Below are positions 1 through 5,454 of a DNA stretch of 6,028 nucleotides, piece by piece. Every line of letters starts with the position of its first letter. Position 1 is the stretch's first letter. The stretch comes from Bacteroidota bacterium. GTDB taxonomy: Bacteria > Bacteroidota > Bacteroidia > Flavobacteriales > Weeksellaceae. The notes below the pieces were generated by a model. The model was not told the DNA's origin. It worked only from the letters and a program-made list of their open reading frames with translations, and made no database searches. The stretch covers positions 1 to 6,028 of the forward strand of contig JAFDZJ010000050.1 of assembly GCA_018266965.1 (NCBI GenBank), in the 5' to 3' direction. Position numbers and translations under genes: made by a program.

Positions 1-62
1 CAAAAATAGTTTGGACAGATATGGGGATAAAACTCGCCAGATACATTCATAAAAAACCATAA
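1..62 (+). CDS. Possible C-terminal end of an unidentified plus-strand protein (partial)
   Basis: Reading from base 3, nineteen codons are open to a TAA at 60-62 and give KIVWTDMGIKLARYIHKKP. This has the mixed hydrophobic and basic composition of a real protein C-terminus. The gene would start left of the window. It would face the large adhesin gene convergently, with the 191-bp inverted-repeat element beginning a few bases after its stop. Too little is visible to assign a family. A second plus frame (base 2, stop at 50-52) and a minus frame (ATG at 60-58 running off the edge) are also open over this short stretch, so the frame choice rests on amino-acid composition only. I infer a gene end here but do not recognise it. 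Confidence 0.35.
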   Translation, partial: KIVWTDMGIKLARYIHKKP

Positions 63-69
63 ACAATAA

Positions 70-260
70 GAGCCTGTTTAAATTTTATCGAAATATTTAT
101 TTTTAAGCATTCTTGAACTTCTTATTTATTTTTTTGTGTTCTTTTCAGCGTATTTTCTATTTTAACTTCTTGTTTTAGCCCGCTAAAACTTCAAATTTAA
201 AACAAAAAATCCATCTAAAAATACCTACAAAAAAATTAGATATAAAATTTTAACAGGCTC
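70..260. mobile_element. MITE-like element, 191 bp, with terminal inverted repeats
   Basis: The left end (70-89, gagcctgtttaaattttatc) and the reverse complement of the right end (241-260, gagcctgttaaaattttata) match at 18 of 20 positions. The trinucleotide TAA lies immediately outside both ends (67-69 and 261-263), consistent with a 3-bp target duplication. The interior is AT-rich, has no useful open frame, and holds a perfect 8-bp hairpin, gttttagc-cc-gctaaaac, at 172-189. A short non-coding body with terminal inverted repeats fits a miniature inverted-repeat transposable element moved in trans by a transposase encoded elsewhere. Some IS5-family groups make 3-bp duplications of the TNA type, but this assignment is only a suggestion. 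It could also be a remnant of a larger insertion sequence. It sits between two apparently convergent genes, where insertion would do little harm. Confidence 0.6.
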
Positions 261-303
261 TAAGGAAATATTGGCAATAAAAATATATCAACCAAACGAA
301 TAC

Positions 304-333
304 AAAAAAACCGTCCAACTTACTTGGACGGTT
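304..333 (-). terminator. Rho-independent terminator of the T9SS adhesin gene
   Basis: A perfect 10-bp stem (309-318 aaccgtccaa with 324-333 ttggacggtt) encloses the 5-base loop cttac. On the minus strand the stem is followed by a run of seven T (complement of 304-310). It starts 24 bases after the stop codon of the adhesin gene. On the plus strand the stem is followed by cttatatt, a much weaker tract, so the terminator works mainly in the minus direction. Confidence 0.9.
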
Positions 334-357
334 CTTATATTATAAAAATATTATTGA

Positions 358-3300
358 TTATTTTTTCATTGCTTTTACGGTTTGTGTAGTACCGTTGTTG
401 TAATGAAGCGTAACCATATACAATCCAGAAGTAAGATCTCCTAATTGCAATTGAGCAGTTGGCTTGTCAATAGTTTTTACCAATCTACCAGAAGCATCTA
501 CAATAGAAACAGATTTTACATTTCTAACATCAGAAATATTCAATACCTCTGTAAATGGATTAGGATATACTTTTATAGCATCTTTGGTAGAAGCAATTTC
601 GGAAGTACCCGCAGTAGCATTTGTGATACTAATATTATCTACATAAAGATTATATTGGTTTGCTCCAGAATAACAATTGAATCCAAAATAATACACTCCA
701 TTTGCAGGAACAGTAAAGGTATAAGAAACTGAATGTAAAACACCATCATTAATGCTGGACAAATCTACAATCGGATTAATCATTACATTATAGTCTGCTG
801 CAGTACCAAACATTACTTTTAAATTCTCTTTATATGTAGTAGAATTATTTCCGTAATCAAAAGCAATAGTATAATTAGTACCTGTTGTCATAGTAATCCC
901 TTGAGTATAATACCAAGCATTAGCAGCGTTGCTAAAATTATATAAATATTGCAATGCTTTTGTTGTAAATCCAGAACCTGGATTGGAAACCGTAGCCCAG
1001 TTGTTTCCTGTACCAGCATTTTGAGAAGAACCACAGTTAGGCAAAGCAGGTGGAGTTACTGACTCAAAATTTTCAGTATAAGGAACAGTTGTAGAGCTAC
1101 ACATAGTAGTAAAACTAGGTAGTGAAACCCAAGTACTCTTATCACTAGCAGAACAAACCGATCTAACCCAAGCAAAATATTGTGTATTTGCCGATAAACT
1201 AGAAAGGTTCGTTGAAATAGCATTACCAGACCAAGTTGGAGTGGTAGTTGCAGTAGGAGCAGTATTGGTTGTAGAGTAATACACATCATAACCATTTGCA
1301 GGTGCAGTTGCAGGAGCAGTCCAAGAAAGGGTAGCACTAGAAGCTGTAATTGCAGAAGCTGTAAACGCTGTTGGTTCCAAGCAAGTAGGAGCTAGATTGA
1401 TGGAAATATCATCTAAAGAGATATACCAAGGTGTAGAATTCATTTTTCCTTTGATACCTATAATATATGTACCGGTAGTAGCAGGAATAAAATTACCAGA
1501 AATTGGTTGATAGCTACCATTAACAATAGGTGTATCAGCAACTATTGAGTTAGTCATAGCAGCGTCCGTAGCAGCAGTACCATAAGAAATCATCATACTA
1601 GCATCGGTAGCAGTAGCACCATCTTGTCTTGCATACAATTTTACTTGGTAAGCTGTACCACCTGTTAATTGTACCGGGATAAACAACCATCTTTCATTAC
1701 CATATTGTAAATAGGCATTCCAAGCACCAGTCCTAGGTGATCTATTATAATCAGTAGCTGTATTATTAGCAGTCCAATTTGAAGATCCTGCAACAGAAGC
1801 TTGGCTTAAGCAACCAGCAACAGCAGTTGCATTGGTATAACCAGTTTCAAAACCTTCGAAATAAGGAATGGTATAAGCATTACACAAAGTTGTAAAACTT
1901 GGTAAAGCTACCCATGTACTCTTATCACTAGCCGAACAAACAGATCTAACCCACACAAAATACTGTGTATTTGCCGATAAACTAGCAAGATTGGTTGTTA
2001 CAGCATTACCTGACCAATTAGGGGTTGTAGTTGTTGTAGGTGCAGTATTAGTGGTAGAGTAGTACACATCATAACCAGTTCCTGGGGCAGTTGCAGGAGC
2101 AGTCCAAGAAATAGTTGCAGTATTGGTTGTAATTGCCGAAGCTGTGATAGCAGTAGGCTCTTGACAAGTTGGCACTAAACCAATAGAAATATCATCTAGA
2201 GTAATATACCAAGGAGATGAATTTATATTTCCTTTGATACCCACATAATACACTCCTGTAGTTGCAGGTGTAAAATTACCTGAAACAGCTTGATAATCTC
2301 CATTAATTAAACCAAAATTTGTTACGATTGGATTGGTCATCGCAACAGCAGTAGCAGAAGTACCATAAGCAATTGTCATACTAGCATTAGCAACTGTAGC
2401 ACCATCTTGTCTTGCATACAATTTTACTTGGTAAGCGGTACCACCAGTCAATTGGATAGGGATGAAAAACCATCTTTCGTTTCCGTATTGTAATGTTGCA
2501 TCAAAAAGTCCAGTTCTTGGAGATCTATTATAGGTTGTAGCCGTTTTATTAGCAGTCCAAACTGAAGTTCCTGATACTGCTTCTTGTGTATAACAAGAAA
2601 TTTGTACTGCATCGGAATTGTTGTTTTCAAATCCTTCAAAATAAGGGATTGCATAAGGTGCAGTTGGAGCAGCACTTACGACAGTCGTAGAATTGGTAGT
2701 TTGTGAAGAATTGGTACAAGTAACAGCACAATAATAAGAATCTGCCGCAGTAATACTAGTTGAGTAAGTTGAGCTATTTGCTCCTGTAATTGCTGTACCA
2801 TTTTTGTACCATTGATAAGTTACTCCACTGCCTGTGGTAGAATTTTGCAAACTTAATGTTGCATTGTAAGGACCAGGACAGGTGTTAGAACCTGTAATAA
2901 TAGTATTTCCCGGTGTAGGAGTTCCAGAACAAGCAGTGCTTGTAAAAGTTAATTGAGTTTGGTAGCGATAGGCTTGGGTACTCCAAGAAGTATTTGTCCC
3001 AGGGATAGCAGTAGAATTACTAGTACCCATGGCTTGGTTTTTACCTGTAACTGAATCATATTTCCAGTTAAAAGCCCCTCCTGTCCAAGGAGAAGTACCT
3101 GTACCATTGATAAACCAATCGATATAAACCTCTATAGAACCACCTGCATAGTTAAATGTATTTCCTGTACTATTTGCTAAATTTACCCAGTCTGCAGTTG
3201 CAGGGAAATTATTAGAACTATTAATAGCTTTGTCATAAAACAAAGTTGCACCAGCAATCATGGTGTCCCAAGATGTTCCAGAAGTTAAGGTAGTAGCCGA

Positions 3301-3603
3301 ACTGTTTTTCAGATATACTTTTAACTGAAACTCATTAGTTCCAGAAACATTGAATGCAGTTGCTTTATTATAAGCAATCTGTGTAATGGTAGCTCCGGAA
3401 GTTACACTTGCAGCTGCTAAATCTGCCGCAGTTAGCAACTGTACAGATTTGGAATACTGATACACACTCGTAGCAGAAGAACGATAGATTGGTGCACCAT
3501 TAACATAGGTGGACCCACTTGCTCCCGTACCAATGGTTACGGTAGTCTGTGCAAATGCCCAACTCGTAATGAGCATCGTGCACCATAATAGAATTTTTTT
3601 CAT
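358..3603 (-). CDS. Secreted modular adhesin-like protein with FN3 domains and type A T9SS sorting tail
   Basis: This 1081-residue protein is predicted to be exported by Sec and then carried across the outer membrane by the type IX secretion system, ending up surface-attached or released. A signal peptide with cleavage near AFA|QT (residues 18/19) opens it. Residues about 20-222 form an N-terminal region I cannot name. Residues about 226-312 resemble an Ig-like domain (WYKNG, paired cysteines). Then come two tandem units, each a beta-sandwich running from PYFEGFE to TLDDISI or SLDDISI (about 319-475 and 579-736, cleaved-adhesin/choice-of-anchor-J-like) plus a fibronectin type III domain (about 480-573 and 741-834). 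A third, divergent beta-sandwich (about 840-995, PYTENFE to VDNISI) follows. The tail at about 1003-1081 has VYPNPF, VSIVDASGRLVKT and LTSGLYMVTL, typical of the type A sorting domain, which is removed at secretion. No catalytic motif is visible, so adhesion or carbohydrate binding is the likely role. The ATG at 3603 is chosen because it opens the signal peptide. Confidence 0.9.
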   Translation of the reverse strand: MKKILLWCTMLITSWAFAQTTVTIGTGASGSTYVNGAPIYRSSATSVYQYSKSVQLLTAADLAAASVTSGATITQIAYNKATAFNVSGTNEFQLKVYLKNSSATTLTSGTSWDTMIAGATLFYDKAINSSNNFPATADWVNLANSTGNTFNYAGGSIEVYIDWFINGTGTSPWTGGAFNWKYDSVTGKNQAMGTSNSTAIPGTNTSWSTQAYRYQTQLTFTSTACSGTPTPGNTIITGSNTCPGPYNATLSLQNSTTGSGVTYQWYKNGTAITGANSSTYSTSITAADSYYCAVTCTNSSQTTNSTTVVSAAPTAPYAIPYFEGFENNNSDAVQISCYTQEAVSGTSVWTANKTATTYNRSPRTGLFDATLQYGNERWFFIPIQLTGGTAYQVKLYARQDGATVANASMTIAYGTSATAVAMTNPIVTNFGLINGDYQAVSGNFTPATTGVYYVGIKGNINSSPWYITLDDISIGLVPTCQEPTAITASAITTNTATISWTAPATAPGTGYDVYYSTTNTAPTTTTTPNWSGNAVTTNLASLSANTQYFVWVRSVCSASDKSTWVALPSFTTLCNAYTIPYFEGFETGYTNATAVAGCLSQASVAGSSNWTANNTATDYNRSPRTGAWNAYLQYGNERWLFIPVQLTGGTAYQVKLYARQDGATATDASMMISYGTAATDAAMTNSIVADTPIVNGSYQPISGNFIPATTGTYIIGIKGKMNSTPWYISLDDISINLAPTCLEPTAFTASAITASSATLSWTAPATAPANGYDVYYSTTNTAPTATTTPTWSGNAISTNLSSLSANTQYFAWVRSVCSASDKSTWVSLPSFTTMCSSTTVPYTENFESVTPPALPNCGSSQNAGTGNNWATVSNPGSGFTTKALQYLYNFSNAANAWYYTQGITMTTGTNYTIAFDYGNNSTTYKENLKVMFGTAADYNVMINPIVDLSSINDGVLHSVSYTFTVPANGVYYFGFNCYSGANQYNLYVDNISITNATAGTSEIASTKDAIKVYPNPFTEVLNISDVRNVKSVSIVDASGRLVKTIDKPTAQLQLGDLTSGLYMVTLHYNNGTTQTVKAMKK
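1102..1869 (-). repeat. Second copy of the tandem beta-sandwich plus FN3 unit
   Basis: Residues 579-834 of the adhesin repeat residues 319-573 at a period of 260-261 residues (780-783 bases). Similarity persists at the DNA level: bases 1613-1653 are identical over 41 positions to 2396-2436. The FN3 parts (around 1125-1205 and 1907-1985) also differ at only scattered positions. This indicates a fairly recent duplication or gene conversion between the units. Confidence 0.85.
1885..2649 (-). repeat. First copy of the tandem beta-sandwich plus FN3 unit
   Basis: This encodes residues 319-573: the PYFEGFE-initiated beta-sandwich with conserved NRSPRTG, YGNERWFFIP and LYARQDGAT motifs, then an FN3 domain ending SVCSASDKSTWVALPSFTT. 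It is the N-terminal partner of the copy at 1102-1869. The short linker to the next unit (LCNAYT) has the same pattern as the linker after that unit (MCSSTT), so the two are true tandem repeats. Confidence 0.85.
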
Positions 3604-3631
3604 AATGATAATTTTAAAAAATTAGTAATGA

Positions 3632-3639
3632 CAAAGATA
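3632..3639 (-). promoter_or_regulatory. Putative -7 promoter element of the adhesin gene
   Basis: On the minus strand this reads TATCTTTG, an exact match to the Bacteroidetes -7 consensus TAnnTTTG, and it would give a leader of roughly 25 bases before the ATG. A TTG that could serve as the -33 element lies at 3664-3666 with a 24-base spacer, slightly longer than usual. The rest of the upstream region is A/T homopolymer-rich. Confidence 0.5.
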
Positions 3640-3808
3640 TAATTTCTTTCTAAAAAAAACACACAATTAAACTATTTTTAATATTAAAATAAATTTAAAA
3701 AAAACAAAATAATAACTAAACAAAAGATTAATATAGTAAATTAACAATTCGTTATCATAATATATTTATTGCTAAATACCCATTGCTTTCGCATTTAAAA
3801 CTGTATTA
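3640..3808. other. AT-rich intergenic stretch upstream of the adhesin gene
   Basis: Apart from the possible -33 TTG at 3664-3666, I see no gene, RNA or strong structure here. The stretch is dominated by A and T runs, with stops in all frames. It separates the adhesin promoter from the palindromic repeat further upstream. Confidence 0.5.
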
Positions 3809-3893
3809 GTTAATGATTTTAATACTCTTGTTTTTTTGCCTTAAAAACGAAGATTCGGTGTAGCAAAACAAAAGTATCAAAAGAGTCATTAAC
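3809..3893. repeat. Imperfect 85-base intergenic palindrome
   Basis: The outer arms gttaatga (3809-3816) and tcattaac (3886-3893) are perfectly complementary. Inside them, tactcttgtttttttgc (about 3823-3839) pairs with gcaaaacaaaagta (about 3863-3876), with one mismatch and a 3-base bulge. The apex contains a small cgaa-ga-ttcg hairpin at about 3848-3857. There is no open frame. It could be a dispersed intergenic repeat or MITE, a structured RNA, or part of a regulatory leader. It lies between the fasciclin terminator and the adhesin promoter, so it is unlikely to be needed as a terminator of the fasciclin gene. Confidence 0.45.
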
Positions 3894-3923
3894 AAAAAAA
3901 ATAATACTCACTTCATAATCATT

Positions 3924-3962
3924 TTTTCAAAACAAAACAGTACCCCGAAAAGAGTACTGTTT
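3924..3962 (-). terminator. Rho-independent terminator of the fasciclin gene
   Basis: The arms aaacagtac (3935-3943) and gtactgttt (3954-3962) pair perfectly, and two further pairs (one a G-T wobble on the RNA) can close towards the loop. On the minus strand the stem runs into a T-rich tract (complement of 3924-3934). It begins about 42 bases after the stop codon of the fasciclin gene. The plus-strand side has no comparable T tract. Confidence 0.8.
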
Positions 3963-4004
3963 CTACAAACATTAAATTCAAACTATTATGATGTGTGGTT
4001 TGAT

Positions 4005-4562
4005 TTATTCTGGTAATATTACTGCATCTACAACATGTACAATTCCGTTGGAAGCAGGTACAGAAGCAACTATATTTATAGTACCATTGACTGTTGGTTT
4101 GCCATTGACCATTTTTATGGTAATTGATTTTCCATCGACCATACCCAAAGTTTGTCCATCGGTAAACTGTTCTGGTTTTATAACCCCTACATAAGTATGA
4201 TGACTGAGAATATCACCCAATTTGGAGTTGTTTTCAGGTTTCAACAAATCCTCAACTGTTCCGGCTGGTAATTTTTCAAATGCAGAATTAAGCGGTGCAA
4301 AAACTGTAAAAGGGCCTGCGTTACTAAGAGAAGTTGTCAATCCTGCTGCTTCAACAGCTTTTACCAATGTACTCAAATCTTTGTTTTCGGCAGCTAATTT
4401 TACAATAGTTGGTGCAGAGTCTTCATCTTTCACTGCTTCTTGTCCACCAGATACTGTTTCGGTAGTTGCAGAGGATTGATTTTCTGTTGGTGCATTTTCA
4501 TTGGACTTGCAACCCATCAAGGCAATTGAAAAAATTGCTAGGGTAAATAATGACTTTTTCAT
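4005..4562 (-). CDS. Fasciclin-domain lipoprotein
   Basis: This 185-residue protein has a lipoprotein signal peptide with lipobox LMGC (Cys18), so it should be lipid-anchored on the periplasmic side of a membrane or at the cell surface. The residues after Cys18 (KSNENA) are not the strongly acidic pattern linked to surface export in Bacteroidetes, so the side is uncertain. A Ser/Thr/Glu-rich linker (about 19-50) leads to a single fasciclin (FAS1/beta-Ig-H3) domain at about 50-185. This has the H1 motif GPFTVFAPLNSAFEKLP (83-99), the central LSHHTYVG (119-126) and the H2 motif NGIVHVVDAVILP (172-184). FAS1 domains generally mediate adhesion or protein contacts, and no enzyme function is implied. 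The gene lies 118 bases downstream of the nosY-like gene on the same strand and has its own terminator. A Crp/FNR-like palindrome lies in the gap. A link to nitrous oxide reduction is only an inference from position. Confidence 0.9.
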   Translation of the reverse strand: MKKSLFTLAIFSIALMGCKSNENAPTENQSSATTETVSGGQEAVKDEDSAPTIVKLAAENKDLSTLVKAVEAAGLTTSLSNAGPFTVFAPLNSAFEKLPAGTVEDLLKPENNSKLGDILSHHTYVGVIKPEQFTDGQTLGMVDGKSITIKMVNGKPTVNGTINIVASVPASNGIVHVVDAVILPE

Positions 4563-4578
4563 AACGATTAATTTTAGG

Positions 4579-4586
4579 TAAAAGTA
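4579..4586 (-). promoter_or_regulatory. Weak candidate -7 element of the fasciclin gene
   Basis: The minus strand reads TACTTTTA, seven of the eight positions required by TAnnTTTG counting the two free ones. It would give a very short leader of about 13 bases. No well-spaced -33 TTG is present, which would suit an activator-dependent promoter. The palindrome at 4606-4625 is centred about 40 bases upstream of the implied start, where class II Crp/FNR activators bind. Confidence 0.3.
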
Positions 4587-4605
4587 GATAGTTTTGTCCT
4601 AATTT

Positions 4606-4625
4606 AAAATGACAAAAATCATTTT
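4606..4625. promoter_or_regulatory. Crp/FNR-like palindromic operator candidate
   Basis: The sequence aaaatga-caaaaa-tcatttt is a perfect 7-bp inverted repeat with a 6-base spacer. Its TGA-N6-TCA core is the core geometry of Crp/FNR-family sites (FNR TTGAT-N4-ATCAA, Crp TGTGA-N6-TCACA), with A in place of the outer conserved bases. It sits in the gap between the nosY-like and fasciclin genes. In AT-rich DNA such a palindrome could arise by chance, so the regulatory role is inferred. Confidence 0.4.
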
Positions 4626-4680
4626 TCAACTAATTGGTTATCTGATTTTTATCATTATTCTTTTTTAACAATAAAAAAAG

Positions 4681-5448
4681 TTATAAATCCTTTTTGTTAA
4701 ATTTTATTAATGAAACAACAAATGGAAAAATTGTCCATATCAATAAAATCACCAAAGATGTTATCAATCCTCCTCCACTCCCAAATACTTGCTTGAAAAT
4801 AGCTCCGGAATGACCTAACATTGCAGCGATATTGAGTTGTAGCAACACGAAAATCCTGGACAATCCGATAGGATTAATTGCAGTAAGGGTAGCCATTATT
4901 CCTTCTATAGGATAATCTGCAAATTGAAAAGAAAACACCAACAGTATCCCATCATAAATAATTCCGAAAAACATCCAAATAAAAATAGAAATCCCAATTC
5001 CTTTTGCCCTATCCCTAGTTATAATTGCTGACAACATCGCCAATGAACAAAATATTATCGACAACATTACACCAACTATTATTAGTGAAAAACCAATCTC
5101 CAAAGATGAATACAATAAAATCGGTACTCCACAACCAATGACAAATGCCAATACCAATGCCGAAGACAATCCTAAAAACAAATTGGACCAAACCTTCAAT
5201 CTCGCAACAGGTTGACTAAGTAATAATTCTATAAATTGATTGGAATTATAAACATAAATAGTAGAAAATATAATACTTACCAATGGTACTACCAACAACA
5301 CAATATTGAGCAAACTAAGTGTAGTCTTGGTATTATTACTATCCAAACCTAGTACAGACCACGAAATAATGAATAATAATAGTGTATAAAAAATTATTAT
5401 TTTATTTTTCAGAATATCAAAAAAGATAAATTGAGCTATTTTGTTCAT
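4681..5448 (-). CDS. nosY: NosY-like ABC-2 permease of the NosDFY transporter
   Basis: This 255-residue integral membrane protein is predicted to have six transmembrane helices (about 16-35, 44-66, 88-112, 118-142, 150-174 and 227-247). That is the ABC-2 permease layout, and the length is close to the usual NosY size. Family-like segments are YNSNQFIELLLSQPV (67-81), IWMFFGIIYDGILL (157-170) and the conserved stretch from NPIGLSRIF (192-200) through LGHSGAIF (211-218). NosY forms the membrane part of NosDFY, which with the ATPase NosF and the periplasmic protein NosD supports assembly of the copper centre of nitrous oxide reductase. The start lies 6 bases after the stop of the nosF-like gene, so the two are surely cotranscribed. 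The nos assignment rests on recognised motifs and the paired ATPase. Without nosZ, nosL or nosD in view, another multi-copper-enzyme or general ABC-2 exporter remains possible. Confidence 0.78.
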   Translation of the reverse strand: MNKIAQFIFFDILKNKIIIFYTLLLFIISWSVLGLDSNNTKTTLSLLNIVLLVVPLVSIIFSTIYVYNSNQFIELLLSQPVARLKVWSNLFLGLSSALVLAFVIGCGVPILLYSSLEIGFSLIIVGVMLSIIFCSLAMLSAIITRDRAKGIGISIFIWMFFGIIYDGILLVFSFQFADYPIEGIMATLTAINPIGLSRIFVLLQLNIAAMLGHSGAIFKQVFGSGGGLITSLVILLIWTIFPFVVSLIKFNKKDL

Positions 5449-5454
5449 GATAAA

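Noticed and set aside
1..60. Minus-strand open frame from an ATG at 60-58 running off the left edge
   Set aside because: It covers only 20 codons with an unconvincing composition (MVFYECIWRVL). The plus frame ending at 62 looks more protein-like, though neither can be proven.
445..732. Open frames on the plus strand within the adhesin gene
   Set aside because: They are antisense to a clearly coding T9SS sorting domain, and their translations have no recognisable domain or signal.
1056..1337. Minus-strand open frames at 1056-1337 and 2448-2675 in another phase of the adhesin gene
   Set aside because: They are leucine/glutamine-rich out-of-phase shadows that arise at equivalent places in the gene, inside confidently assigned repeat domains.
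1102..2649. Repeats as a CRISPR or satellite array
   Set aside because: The repeat period is about 780 bases, in frame and coding for protein domains. There are no short direct repeats with unique spacers.
3988..4479. Plus-strand open frames over the fasciclin gene
   Set aside because: The opposite strand encodes a complete lipoprotein with both FAS1 motifs. The plus frames show no features of their own.
4660..4680. A/T hairpin as a terminator for nosY
   Set aside because: The stem has a single G-C pair, abuts the stop codon and is expected by chance in such AT-rich DNA.
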